Assembly: GCF_032452875.1 (NCBI RefSeq)
Contig: NC_083875.1
Coordinates: 76,158,178 to 76,222,177 of the forward strand
Length of the DNA: 64,000 nt
Reading direction: 5' to 3'
From: Bos javanicus
Lineage: Eukaryota; Chordata; Mammalia; Artiodactyla; Bovidae
Shown: positions 10,611 to 21,900 of the stretch, one piece after another
Position numbering within the stretch: position 1 is the stretch's first letter
Layout of the letters: the number at the start of each line of letters is the position of its first letter
Program-made: the position numbers and the translations under genes
The notes under the pieces: generated by a model
What the model was told of the DNA's origin: nothing
The model's input: the letters and a program-made list of their open reading frames with translations, nothing else
Databases searched by the model: none

Positions 10611-10754
10611 TTCTCTGTCCATGAATTCTCCAAGCAAGGATACTCGAGTGGGTAGCTATTCCCTTCTCCAGGGGATCTTCCTGACCCAGGGGTTGAATCT
10701 GGGTCTCCTGTGTTGCAGGCAGATTCTTTACCATCTGAGCCATCAGGGAAGCCC
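10611..10754 (-). mobile_element. Bov-tA SINE, 3' truncated
   Basis: The antisense tRNA-like head is complete (ending ATCAGGGAAGCCC), but the BovA part is reduced to the segment beginning CTGTCCATGAATTCTCC. Confidence 0.8.
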
Positions 10755-10862
10755 TAACCTAACCAACACAGCCTCGCAAATGTTTAATACAGCAAAATTT
10801 ATTGCCACTCACACCTTTGTGTTGTATGGGACAACGTACCAGTAATATGTCAGCTTCTAGAC

Positions 10863-11059
10863 CAGTGATTCTTAAACTGTTTATCACAATAACCTAGGGA
10901 AGTTTCTTTTTTAAAAAAACTACAAAACAAAAACAATTCCCATAGCCTACCATAAAACTCCTTCAAACTAGAAAGTTCTGAGTTTTGGGCCAGTAAACCT
11001 GAATTTTTGTCAAGAATCTCCAGGTGAATCTTCTGACTGCTCAGGTTTAAAAACCACTG
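10863..11059 (+). mobile_element. MER5A-like hAT transposon with 8-bp TSD
   Basis: Inverted ends CAGTGATTCTTAAAC and GTTTAAAAACCACTG bound a 197-bp unit. TTCTAGAC (10855-10862) and ATCTAGAG (11060-11067) match at 6 of 8. The internal order resembles MER5A. Confidence 0.7.
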
Positions 11060-11069
11060 ATCTAGAGCC

Positions 11070-11190
11070 GTGCTAGTCAAAGAACACCTGGAAGCTTGCT
11101 GGAAACCAAGAATCTCAGGCCTCACCCTAGACCTACTAAACCAGAATCTGGAGTTTCTCAACATCTCCAAGCACACGGAAGTGTCTGAGA
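11070..11190 (+). mobile_element. Second MER5-type hAT fragment
   Basis: Contains the MER5 text CTGGAAGCTTGCTGG...TCAGGCCTCACCCTAGACC, truncated on the right, and lies directly beside the full copy. Confidence 0.6.
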
Positions 11191-11339
11191 CAATCTGCTC
11201 TGTACACTAAGGACAATGTATTTGATAAGAAACAACCCTATGCCTTAAACAAGTCTCCATTTCTGCCTCCCAGAAAAGGAAAAGAGAAAAGGCTTTATTT
11301 ATTTGCGTCCAAGAAAGTCTTAAGTCCAACCTCTCCAGT

Positions 11340-11560
11340 TTTGGACTTGGGAGAGGTCTAGGTTTAAGAATGTTGACTTAGCAGCTTTGTGAACTTCATC
11401 AGTCATTTAACCTTTCTGAATCTTGCTTATCTAGAAAACTTAAATAATATTATTTATCTAATATTATTTATCTAATAGGGCTGCTAAGAGATTTAATAAA
11501 ATGTGAAGTTTCTAGTACAGGGCTCAGGACAGAACAGGTGCCTTACAAGTACTAGTTCAG
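11340..11560 (+). mobile_element. MIR SINE
   Basis: MIR order: CAGCTTTGTGAACTTC, TTTAACCTTTCTGAATC, AGGGCTGCTAAGAG, then GTACAGGGCTCAGGAC. It includes a local duplication of ATATTATTTATCTA. Confidence 0.6.
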
Positions 11561-12472
11561 AGATAGTCTATTCTAATGTTCTGTTTGATTTCACAGGTTA
11601 TAAGACAGAATAGATGAACAAAATTTCATACAAGGGAGATGCAAACGGCTGGCTCTGTAGAGGAAACCAAGAGTTGACCCACAACCTCACCCTCACCAAG
11701 GAATGACAAAGCAGCATGTGAAGGAGGGAGCCCCCTTGCTTTTTCAAAGGAAGTTTAAGAGATGTGGATGGGGTGCCACATACTGTCTCCCCAAGCTGTG
11801 TGACAAGGGGCCAAGGCTTCATACAGCTCCTGTAACACTTCCCAGAATGGGACTGCTCCCCACTCACCAACTGGGATACCTGCCAGCAACCAGCAGCATG
11901 GCAGGGTAAGCTTGAGGCTTAATGGCTCCCTGCAGCTTATAAGTCAGGGCAGAGGGAAAAAAAGAAAGCAAAGGCCTTACAATCAGGAAGATTCTAAGAC
12001 TAGCGAGGACACTTCTGCCTGCATGTATCTGCAAATAGACATGTGTAACTGTGCCTATACAGAAAGCCAGGATGGCTTAATAAAATGGGGGGAGGGGAGA
12101 TTCACAAAGTCTCTAAAACTCAGAGTGTGTTAAGACTGTGTTAGGCAGAAGCTAGTGGAGAAAGGAAAGTAAATCCAAACAGGAGGCACAGATACCAGGA
12201 TGAACTATACAGAGTCAGATAATTAAAGGCCAGAGGGCAGCTTAAGTCTGGGAAAGGCAAGAGGACTGAAACCTAGCAGAGGAATACATTCTCTATCCCC
12301 AACAGAGACGTGGAGGGGCACAGGAGAGAGCCAAGACCAAGAAACACTGCAAAAAATGGTTAGCCAATACGCATCAAAGATGAAAAATGTGTAAATCCTG
12401 AAATTACGCTAAGGAAATAATGACAATAGCTTTAATTACAAAGAATTCTATTTACTTATTTATTAAAAAAAA
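11561..12472. other. Intron 2 sequence, nothing recognised
   Basis: Overlapping ORFs of 73-90 codons occur on both strands, but none has coding-type features or a family I recognise. Confidence 0.5.
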
Positions 12473-12590
12473 TTTTTTTTTTTTTACTGCACTGTGGCAT
12501 GCAGGATCTTAATTCACCAATCAGGGCTCAAACTCATGCCTCCTACAATGGAAGCATGGCGTCTTAACCACTGGACCATCAAGGAAGTCC
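12473..12590 (-). mobile_element. CHR-2-type SINE
   Basis: T-run, then the antisense CHR-2 body, ending CCATCAAGGAAGTCC. Confidence 0.8.
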
Positions 12591-12819
12591 CAAGTTACAG
12601 TGACTTTTAAACTAGTGAAACACCACAGGCGATCGGGAACAACCACTCAGTGGATTATGATACAGCCTTTAAGAATGATGGAGTAGAGGACACTTACTAA
12701 CATGGAAAATTTCTCATGCTGTTATTAAATGAATACCCTTTTAAAGACCTAAGTCCTAGAATGTTAATTTTTTCCCTTAATAAACACATATGATACGCAT
12801 TATTTTAAAAGAAAAGGAG

Positions 12820-13120
12820 GACTTCTTTTCTGGTGGTTAACAATCCACCAGCCAATACAAGGGACACGGGTCTGATCCCTGGGTCCAGGAAGATCCCAGA
12901 GGCCCCGGAGCAGTTAAGCCCGGGCACCACAAAGGTAAAGCCTATGCTCTAGACCCTGGGAGCCAGCCCACGTGCTGCAACTACTGAAGCGACTGCACCA
13001 CAACAAAGAGCAGCCCCGCCTCTCCACAACTAGAGAGGGCCTGCAGGCAGCAAGGAAGATCCAGCATAGCCGAAAAATACATAAATAATTTTAATTAATT
13101 TTTGAAAAAAAAAAAAAAAA
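12820..13120 (+). mobile_element. Long CHR-type SINE
   Basis: Sense full-length body followed by a run of 16 A at 13105-13120. Confidence 0.8.
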
Positions 13121-13492
13121 CTTTAAAAAGAAGATAGGATAAGCAAAAGAACAGACCAACTAGCCTCATTTTACACAAATCTTCATTTCTTGCCATGAAT
13201 AATGAAAAATAAATTCCATAGTATTAAAGGATACTAATACTTAGTGTATAGATTATTCAGAGGAAAACAAGATACTCTCAGCTTTTTGTTCCCTAGAGCA
13301 TCTTAAGGCATAAGCTATTTTACTCAGAATTAACAGGAAGCCTTATCTCTAAACTGCAAACTACTAAAGAGCAGATTGTCATTATACACTAATTATCTGG
13401 TATATTGAGAGATCATAAGCTTTTGATAATAACAGTATTAAAACAATAATATAATCCTTTTCCCTCATTCTTATTTACTGAGCATTATAGCA
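13121..13492. other. Intron 2 sequence, nothing recognised
   Basis: AT-rich; no ORF or repeat that I can support. Confidence 0.5.
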
Positions 13493-14731
13493 CAGATCAG
13501 ATCAGATCAGATCAGTCACTCAGTTGTGTCCGACTCTTTGTGACCCCATGAATCACAGCACGCCAGGCCTCCCTGTCCATCACCAACTCCCGGAGTTCAC
13601 TCAGACTCACGTCCATCGAGTCAGTGATGCCATCCAGCCATCTCATCCTCTGTCGTCCCCTTCTCCTCCTGCCCCCAATCCCTCCCAGCATCAGAGTCTT
13701 TTCCAATGAGTCAACTCTTTGCATGAGGTGGCCAAAGTACTGGAGTTTCAGCTTTAGCATCATTCCTTCCAAAGAAATCCCAGGGCTGATCTCCTTCAGA
13801 ATGGACTGGTTGGATCTCCTTGCAGTCCAAGGGACTCTCAAGAGTCTTCTCCAACACCACAGTTCAAAAGCATCAATTCTTTGGTGCTCAGCCTTCTTCA
13901 CAGTCCAACTCTCACATCCATACATGACCACAGGAAAAACCATAGCCTTGACTAGCCGGACCTTTGTTGGCAAAGTAATGTCTCTGCTTTTCAATATGCT
14001 ATCTAGGTTGGTCATAACTTTCCTTCCAAGGAGTAAGCATCTTTTAATTTCATGGCTGCAGTCACCATCTGCAGTGATTTTGGAGCCCAGAAAAATAAAG
14101 TCTGACACTCTTTCCACTGTTTCCCCATCTATTTCCCATGAAGTGATGGGACTGGATGCCATGATCTTCATTTTCTGAATGTTGAGCTTTAAGCCAACTT
14201 TTTCACTCTCCACTTTCACTTTCATCAAGAGGCTTTTAGTTCCTCTTCACTTTCTGCCATAAGGGTGGTGTCATCTGCATATCTGAGGTTATTGATATTT
14301 CTCCTGGCAATCTTGATTCCAGCTTGTGTTTCTTCCAGTCCAGTGTTTCTCATGATGTACTCTGCATATAAGTTAAATAAACAGGTGACAATATACAGCC
14401 TTGACGTACTCCTTTTCCTATTTGGAACCAGTCTGTTGTTCCATGTCCAGTTCTAACTGTTGCTTCCTGACCTGCATACAAATTTCTCAAGAGGCAGGTC
14501 AGGTGGTCTGGTTTTCCCATGTCTTTCAGAATTTTCCACAGTTTATTGTGATCCACACAGTCAAAGGCTTTGGCATAGTCAATAAAGCAGAAATAGATGC
14601 TTTTCTGGAACTCTCTTGCTTTTTCCATGATCCAGCGGATGTTGGCAATTTGGTCTCTGGTTCTACTGCCTTTTCTAAAACCAACTTGAACATACGGAAG
14701 TTCACGGTTCACATATTGCTGAAGCCTATTA
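13493..14731 (-). mobile_element. BovB LINE, 3' 1.24 kb
   Basis: Begins at the (CAGAT)n-type 3' tail (13493-13516). It encodes, antisense, the C-terminal RTE reverse-transcriptase region; a 238-codon frame at 14228-13512 is open, and a second frame (14712-14350) holds the fingers/palm part, so the two are separated by a frame break. The element is 5' truncated and inactive. It is in the same orientation as DCAF12. Confidence 0.92.
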
Positions 14732-15279
14732 TGGTTATGTACTGCCCACTGAAAGGCAAGACCCCTCTCCAGGTGTTATTTGGAGCTCAAAACACCTGTG
14801 TGACTGAGAGGGGAAACTCTTTTGCCATATATCCTACACCACCTTATTTCCAAGTTCCTTCTTTACACCCTTTTCCCAGAGAGGAGGTATATTACATAAC
14901 TGCTCCATCTTCGTCAGCAAACAAGACAAGCAATGAATGAAACTGGGCAAGGCCACTTTCTCCACTGCTTTAGGATAAGAAAATACAAGATTCATCTAGC
15001 TGAAGGTAACAATTTTTTTTTTAAATTATAGAGTTTACTGACAATACTTTACCTACAATACTAGAAGTTAAAAAATGCAGAATTAAAAAATTAAAATTAA
15101 AAAATGTTCAGACTCATATTTCTTGTCAAGTCTGTTTTGTTTTTCATTTGTCAAGTGCCTATTCAGGCCTTAACCACATGCATGTATAATGGTGCATAGC
15201 TATAATCAGCAGAGAGAGAATTCTGTACCTCATTACATTTAATGTATCAAAAGCTCTGTATGTTATTATAGTCTTCACA
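14732..15279. other. Intron 2 sequence, nothing recognised
   Basis: AT-rich; no supported feature. Confidence 0.5.
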
Positions 15280-15520
15280 ATTATGTCAATGTCTCCATAA
15301 TATCACACAGATTTGATTTACCATAAATTACTTAAGTATTCTATCATTAGCATTTTGATAAAAATAGCTTCCAATAATTATTCTGTTAAAAATGATTAGG
15401 TCAAAGGGCATAATATTTTAGGCTCTTCATTCAACAAATAATATATCCCAGGTCTTTGAAACATAATGTTAAATTACTTTCAAAAAAGGGTTTTAGTGGC
15501 ATTATACACGTATTATCTAT
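15280..15520 (-). mobile_element. Possible old L1M 3' fragment
   Basis: Antisense L1M-like order (TAAAAATGATTAGGTCAAAGG...CATAATATTTTAGGCTC). Low certainty. Confidence 0.35.
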
Positions 15521-15925
15521 TCCGTTGCATTCTTATCAGAACCAGGTAACACTTTAATTTGTATACAGAAAACATCTTTTATCTGAGTCCTTTTCATGAT
15601 GAAATTAAATATAATTTCCTAATTATATTTTATCTTATATAAATAATATCTACATGAGTAATTTTTAAATGCTTAAGCTATTTGGGATAAGACTGACATA
15701 CAAAAAACAGGTCATTCACAGGGTAGAAAAATGCCAACTTCTTATCTTTGGTGTACATGAATCTGGCCAGAAATACACCTAAAGACTAGAACCATCAAAC
15801 TACTGCTACCACTTCCTCCTCCACCACCGCCATTAATCACAACAATTTACTAAGCACATATTCTAGGCACTTTGCTAGCCAACCTCTTATTTAATTTTCT
15901 TCATGACTCTGGTAGGCAGATACTA

Positions 15926-16186
15926 TGCTATGCTATGCTAAGTCACTTCAGTCGTGTCCAACTCTGTGCGACCCCATAGAAGGCAGCCCACCAGGCTCCG
16001 CCCTCCCTGGGATTCTCCAGGCAAGAACACTGGAGTGGGTTGCCATTTCCTTCTCCAATGCATGAAAGTGAAGTCGCTCAGTCGTGTCCGACTCTTAGCA
16101 ACCCCATGGATTGCAGCCTAACAGGCTCCTCCGTCCATGGGATTTTCCAAGCAAGAGTACTGGAGTGGGGTGTCATTTTACTTGCT
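15926..16186 (-). mobile_element. BOV-A2 SINE (two BovA monomers)
   Basis: Two head-to-tail antisense BovA units are joined at CCTTCTCCAATGCATGAAAG. It starts with a (CTATG)n run. Confidence 0.85.
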
Positions 16187-16266
16187 CCATTTATTTTAAA
16201 GGTAAAAGAAAGGTTTAGGAGAAGATATTTGTTCAAGGGTACAAAGCTAATAAGAAGTGGAGCCCA

Positions 16267-16436
16267 GGACTTCCCTGGTGGTCCAGTGGCTAAGTATCCA
16301 TGCTCTCAATTCAGGGCGCCCAAGTCTGATCCCTGGTCAGAGAACTAGATTCCACATGCTGCAACTAAAATCCCGGAAGGAAGATCAAAGATCCTGACTG
16401 CTGCAGCTAAGACCTGGTGCAGCCAAATAAATACAA
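16267..16436 (+). mobile_element. CHR-2-type SINE
   Basis: Sense body from GGACTTCCCTGGTGG. Flanks AAGTGGAGCCCA and AATGAAGCCTA look like a diverged target duplication. Confidence 0.8.
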
Positions 16437-16605
16437 TAAGAAATGAAGCCTAGATTCAACCCATGAATCTCTGAATCCAAATACAGAATGACTGAACCTT
16501 ATTCATACTTCTGACTAAAGTTTACTCTAACTCTCCTAGTAAACAGACTAAGAAATTGGAAACTAATGACCTAAGTTAAGATTTGACCTAAAAAAACAAC
16601 AGGTA

Positions 16606-16722
16606 GGGACTTCCCTTGGTGGTGCAGTAGTTAAGACTTTGCACTTTCAATGCAGTGGGATGCAGGTTCAATCCCCGGTCAAGCTTCATGGTGAGGTCAA
16701 AATATAAAAATACAAAAGAATT
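16606..16722 (+). mobile_element. CHR-2-type SINE
   Basis: Sense head GGGACTTCCCTTGGTGGTGC and box B GGTTCAATCCC, with a short A-rich tail. Confidence 0.8.
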
Positions 16723-16823
16723 TCTTGCTTTGTCTGTTGAGACCAGTAACAGGCATATAAAGAAAATAATTATTTATCAAGGGCTTCCTCAAAGTGATTA
16801 CATCTAACTGGCTGCTGAACAGA

Positions 16824-17078
16824 TTTTTTTTTTGGCTGCGTTGGGTCTTTGTTGCTGCAAGCAGGGTTTCTCTAGTTGCAGCAAGTGGTGGCTGCTCTTC
16901 ACTGCAGTGCATGGACTTCTCATTGCTGAGGCTTCTCTTTATTGTGGCTCTCAGGTTCAGTAGTTTTGGTGCATGGGCTTAGTTGCCCCGTGGCATGTGG
17001 GATCTTTCTAGACCAGGGATAGAACCCATGTCTTCTGCACTGGCAGACGGATTCTCAAACACTGGACCAGGCAAGTCC
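16824..17078 (-). mobile_element. Long CHR-type SINE with TSD
   Basis: T-run, then the antisense long CHR body. Flanks CTGAACAGAT and CTAAACAGAT match at 9 of 10. Confidence 0.85.
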
Positions 17079-17261
17079 TACTAAACAGATATTAACCAAG
17101 ATGCCTACAAGAAAATTCTTTCAGATCCATTAAACATGATGTCCCATCTGTGCCCTGAGTGTGGTTTAGAAAATACAAGAAGATTCAAACAAATGGTCTA
17201 GATTTACAAAGATGACAATATATATATATTACTGCTATATAGCATCAAGTCTAACCCAGCG

Positions 17262-17405
17262 ATTCATATAAAAACTGCCTATAAGTTTGTTTAAAATTCC
17301 AATTTCTAGGTTTCAATAAAGGAAAAATCCTGAATTAGTCTGGACCAGGAAACCTGCATTTTAAACACATACCTCAAGTGACTATGATACAGATAGCTCC
17401 TGGGT
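17262..17405 (+). mobile_element. MER5A-like fragment
   Basis: MER5 order: CAGCGATTCATATAAAAACTG, AAAATTCCAATTTCTAGG, then CCTGCATTTTAAACAC. Diverged. Confidence 0.5.
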
Positions 17406-17536
17406 GATACTTAGGAAACAAATCAGAAAGAAATCAAATACACATCAATTTAGAAGAATATGGACTTGCAAAGAAAGACTGAAGGACAAGTCCAAGGAAA
17501 ACAGGAACCAGATGAAGTAACTAGACTGTCTTATTA

Positions 17537-17620
17537 GACTTAGTAACATAGACTTGCTGTCTATGGGGTCACACAGGGTCCGACACGACTGAAGCGAGCA
17601 GCAGCAGCAGTAGCAGCAGC
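17537..17620 (+). mobile_element. BOV-A2 3'-end insertion with exact 14-bp TSD
   Basis: AGACTGTCTTATTA is present at 17523-17536 and 17621-17634. The 84-bp insert holds the BovA end (CTATGGGGTCACACAG...GACTGAAGCG) and an (AGC)n tail. Confidence 0.8.
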
Positions 17621-17913
17621 AGACTGTCTTATTAACATTCCTCAGGAAGTTAGCAAACCTTCATTCCCGTCTTCCACGCCTCCAGGACTGCCAGAACCAG
17701 CCATAAATTCACCAGGGCCATGCTGCGAAGCATGTGACTCAATTCTCCAGGTAAAAAAGGTGATTAACAGGATTATTCATTATTAAAGACTAGACATGAG
17801 TCTAGGAAAAAGTGTTATCCAAAGGAGATTCAGTTAGTCTCGTCAATCAAACCCCCAGTGACTTGAACTACTTTCTCTTGTTTCTGCCCAGCATCAGCCA
17901 AATGAGTCTAAAC

Positions 17914-18001
17914 AGGGACAGGGGAGCCTGGTGGGCTGCCGTCTATGGGGTTGCACAGAGTCGGACATGACTGAAGCGATTTAGCAGCAGCAGCAGCAGC
18001 A
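17914..18001 (+). mobile_element. BOV-A2 3' fragment with (AGC)n tail
   Basis: The last part of the second BovA monomer, GGGGAGCCTGGTGGGCTGCC..., ending in six AGC units. Confidence 0.8.
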
Positions 18002-19484
18002 GAGTCCCTCCACACTCCTTGTGTGTTCCAGACTCTGCTATAAAATGGACATCCCTGCTTCCTTTCCACTGCAGAAGCCTCTTCCCCCTCCAGGAAATCC
18101 CCTCTGAATATCCTAGCTAGGAATGACTTCCTTCTTGGAGCAGTCCTGGCTGACACTTCTAGTGAGGCATCTATGTTGTCATTCCCTTTGTCCACAGCTA
18201 TGTATCACATCTCAACCAAACTGAGCAGAGGTCAGGCAGTCCTCTGCCACTGGGGGTACTGCAGTGAAAGGCTGACGAGTACCTGGTATAACAAACAATT
18301 CTGAGAAGGAATAAGGAAAACTGGGATCCACACCTAACTCAATATGGAATATCTCAGGCAGGTAACTTTTCTCCCTTTAGGTCTGTTTCTCCAACTCTAA
18401 AAGAAAAAGGGGAGGTCAGTGGTTAGAACTGTTATCTTTACAGTCCCTTCCAGCTCTGTCAGATTTGTTTCTATAAATATTGTTTATAGATACTGTTACA
18501 GATATTGTTTATAGATACACTCCAATCCCACACAAAGTAGCATTCTGCTATTTTTGGGAGAAAATCAATAAATGTTTATAAATTTAGTAAAAGTAGACAC
18601 AAACCACAAAATTGTCCTACTATATTCTAGCCAATGAAATGGAGAAACATTATCCTATTTATTCTCACATTCAAAAACTGTCCTGATGAAAACATCCCTG
18701 CTTAACGTATGAGAGGGACTGGTGGCCTCTGAGGATCTGAAGGCCTGTAAGGCTATTCAAGTGGAATCAGTTTAAGAAACCAGAAGCTGCAGTCCAACCA
18801 TAATTCTGGGTTGAACCCAGTTGCCACTTTTGGTTAGTTTCTTCCATTTATCTCCTAGACCAGGAAACACATGAAGAATCTTGCTTAAGGTCAAGCTGGA
18901 GACCAACACTCCTAGATATTACCAGGAAAAACTCATTCCTCTGATTCTCATCTTGAACCAGATCCAGGCACCACTCACAATCCAACAGAAAAAAAATGCC
19001 CATATGTCAGCTTGACAAGAAGTAAAGACAGTTTTCTCTGATTATAATGCCTATCAAGGATCAAATCAGAAAATAAAGCCTGGAGGGCAAGAGTCAACAT
19101 GTTCCCCCTATGTTCATTTTCCAACATCCCAAGCTTCCAACAGACTATTTATGAAATAAAGAGCATACCTCAAGCTCGGAGGTGGTTGTCAACTGAGGGC
19201 ACAATGCCTAAAAATGCATGTCTGCCTGTGTACACATGTGCATGTGGCTTGACTGTCACAATAACTGAGGGTCCAAGGTCCAGGGCTGCTGTCATCTATG
19301 GAGCAGAAGCCAAGAATGTGAAACACCCAGCAATAGGAGGTAAAGTCCCAGAGAAGGAAGAAACCACCAAAACACTTATCAATATTCTGGTTACGAAAAG
19401 CTGCCCTAAAATTCTTGAATCCTTCCATAGGATTGCTGTTCAGGCCCTAATCTTTTTTCTAAAAATTTTTACTTAAGTATTTCA
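18002..19484. other. Intron 2 sequence, mostly unassigned
   Basis: A weak MIR-like stretch lies near 18330-18470, and a short tandem of GATATTGTTTATAGATAC-type units near 18470-18520. An open frame of 125 codons (19099-19476) has no recognisable family and I do not call it a gene. Confidence 0.4.
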
Positions 19485-19630
19485 TGGAGAAGGCAATGGC
19501 AACCCCCTCCAGTGTTCTTTCCTGGAGAATCCCAGGGACAGCGGAGCCTGGTATGCTGCCGTCTATGGGGTCGCACAGAGTCGGACACGACTGCTAAGTC
19601 GGAAGCGACTCAGCAGCAGCAGCAGCAGCA
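19485..19630 (+). mobile_element. BOV-A2 SINE fragment
   Basis: One BovA monomer from GGAGAAGGCAATGGCAACC to an (AGC)n tail. It abuts the 3' end of an L1. Confidence 0.8.
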
Positions 19631-20048
19631 TAGCTAATTTACTTATATTTGTTTCAGGTATACAACACTGTGATTCAAAATTTTTATGGCTTATACTCCC
19701 ATTTAAAGTTATTATAAAATATTGGCTATAATACCCTGTGTTGTAGTTTGTTTTACACATAGTAGTTTGTACTTCTGTTTGTTTGTACTTTTTAATCCCC
19801 TACTTCTATCTTGCCCTTCCCCTCTCTTCCCTCTCCCCATTGGTAACTACTAGTTTATTCTTGATATCTGAGAATCTGTTTCTGTTGTGTACATACTTTA
19901 ATTTTTAATTTTTTAGATTTCACATGTAAGTGATAACACATAGTGTATCTGTCTCTGACTTATTACACTCAGCATAATACCCTCCAGGTCCACCCATGTT
20001 GTTGCAAATGGCACGTTTTCATTTTTTACGACTGAGTAGTATTCCATC

Positions 20049-20077
20049 ATTGTGTGTGTGTGTATGTATGTGTATAT
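20049..20077 (+). repeat. (TG)n / (TATG)n microsatellite
   Basis: Pure TG units followed by TATG-type units. It abuts the Bov-tA and may include its target duplication. Confidence 0.85.
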
Positions 20078-20287
20078 GGGCTTCCCAGGTGGCTCAGTGG
20101 TAAAGAATCCCCCTGCCAAAACAGGAGACGCAGGAGACATGGGTTTGATCCCTGGGTTGGGAAGATTCCCTGGAGGAAATGGCAACCCACTCCAGTATTC
20201 TTGCCTGGAAAATCCCCTGGACAGAGGAGTCTGGAAGGCTACAGTTCATGAGGTCTCAAAGAGTTGGACATGACTTAGTGACTGAGA
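20078..20287 (+). mobile_element. Bov-tA SINE
   Basis: Sense copy from GGGCTTCCCAGGTGGCTCAG to the BovA end. Antisense to DCAF12. Confidence 0.88.
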
Positions 20288-20336
20288 ATACACACACATG
20301 TATATATGTATGGGTGTGTGCTTGTATCTCACATCC

Positions 20337-20497
20337 TTTTTCTTTTTATTTGGCTGTGGTGGGTCTTAGTTGCAGCACTTAGGATCTTTGATCTTAGTTG
20401 CGGCATGTAGAATATAGTTCCCCAACCAGGGGTTGAACCCGGGCCCCCTGGACTGGGCATGTGGTGTCTTTAGCCCCTGGACTACCAGGGAAGTCCC
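20337..20497 (-). mobile_element. CHR-type SINE with TSD
   Basis: The antisense body ends CTACCAGGGAAGTCC. CTCACATC flanks both sides. Confidence 0.82.
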
Positions 20498-20910
20498 TCA
20501 CATCTTCTTTATTTATCAGTTGTTAAGAAACTTAAGTTGCTTCCATATCTTGGCAACTGTAAATAATGCTGCTATGAATACAGGTGCTTGTTTCTTTTTG
20601 AATTAGGGTTTTCACTTTTACTTTTTTTTGGTCATAGACAGAACTGCTGATCTTACAGCAGATCTATCCTCAGTTTGCATGGAACCTCCATATTGTTTTC
20701 CATAGTAGCTGTACTAATTTACATTCCTATGCACAGCATACAGGGTTCCCTTTTTTCTACATCCTCACCAACACTTGTTATTTGTGGTCTTTTGATAATA
20801 GCCATTCTGACAGGTGTGAGTGATATCTCATGATTTTGATTTGCATATTTCTGGTAACTAAAAACGCTGGGCACGTTTTCACGTGTTTCCTGGCCATCTG
20901 GTATATCTTG

Positions 20911-21199
20911 TTTTTTAAAGATTTATTTTCAGTTTTCGCCTGTGGTGGGCCTTTGTTGCCCCTGGCTGGCTTTCTCTTGTGGAGAATGGGGGCTACTCTT
21001 TGTTGCCGTGCTCAGGCTTCTCATCATGGTGGCTTCTCTTGCTGCAGAGCACAGGCTCTAAGCGCATGGGCTTCAGTAATTGTGGCACACTGGCTTAGCT
21101 GCTCCGAGGCATGTAGGATCTTCCCAGATCAAGGGATCAAACCAGTGTCCCTTGCACCGTGAGGTGGATTCTTAACCACTGGACCACCAGGGAAGTCCC
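20911..21199 (-). mobile_element. Long CHR-type SINE
   Basis: The antisense long CHR body ends CCACCAGGGAAGTCC. Flanks GTATATCTT and GTATTTCTT are a likely target duplication. Confidence 0.82.
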
Positions 21200-21491
21200 T
21201 GTATTTCTTCTTGGAAAAACATCTATCTGCCCAATGTTTAATTGGTTGTTTGTTCTTTTGATATGGAGTTGTATGAGCTGTTTACACATTTTGGGTATTA
21301 ACCCTTTATTGTTTATATCATTTGCAAACATTTTCTTGCATTTAGTAGGTTGTCTTCTCATTTTGTGGCTGGTTTCCTTTGCTGTACAAAAGCTTTAAAG
21401 TTTACTTAGGTCCCATTTGCTTATTATGCTCTTTTTCTTTTCCCTTAGGTGATATATTCAAAAAATACTACTGTGATTTATGTCAGTCTTC

Positions 21492-21694
21492 TTTTTAGTA
21501 TTTATTTTTTGGCTGTGCTAGGTCTTAGTTGTGGAACACAGGATCTTCGATCTTTGCTGTGGCATGCGGGATCTTTAGTTACAGCATGCAAACTCTTAGT
21601 TGTGGCATGCGGGATCTAGTTCCCTGACAAGGGATTGAACCCAGCCCCCTGCATTAAGAGTGTAGTCTCAGCCACTGGACCACCAGGGAAGTCC
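21492..21694 (-). mobile_element. CHR-type SINE with TSD
   Basis: TTATGTCAGTCTTC on the left and TTATGTCAGTTTTC on the right match at 13 of 14. The body contains an internal repeat of the GGCATGCGGGATCT module. Confidence 0.88.
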
Positions 21695-21900
21695 TTATGT
21701 CAGTTTTCTGCCTATGTTTTCTTCTAGGTGTTTTATTATAGTTTCCAGTCTTAAACATAGGCCTTTAATCCATTTTGAGTTTATTTCTGTATATAAGAAA
21801 ACATTCTAATTTCATTCTTTTACATGTAGCTGCCCAGTTTTCCCAGCATCAATTTTCATTGAGGACTGTCTTTTGTCCATTGTATATTCTTGCCTCTCCA

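Larger units (their letters stand above)
15838..16490 (+). mobile_element. MIR SINE split by two later SINEs
   Basis: MIR pieces at 15838-15925 (TTTACTAAGCACATATTCTA...), 16187-16266 (AAGGGTACAAAGCTAATAAG) and 16437-16490 (CCTAGATTCAACCC) are collinear. They are interrupted by a BOV-A2 and a CHR-2 copy. Confidence 0.7.
19631..21900 (-). mobile_element. L1 LINE 3' part with four nested insertions
   Basis: Antisense L1 3' UTR and ORF2-end sequence appear in collinear blocks at 19631-20049, 20498-20910, 21200-21491 and 21695-21900, following the same order as the L1 at 3.1-5.1 kb. Bov-tA and CHR copies lie between the blocks. Confidence 0.8.

Noticed and set aside
13512..14228. 238-codon minus-strand ORF and the opposite-strand 184- and 179-codon ORFs
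   Set aside because: They are translations of a 5'-truncated BovB element and its antisense; not host genes.
19099..19476. 125-codon plus-strand ORF in intron 2
   Set aside because: No recognisable family; amino-acid pattern and length are compatible with chance.
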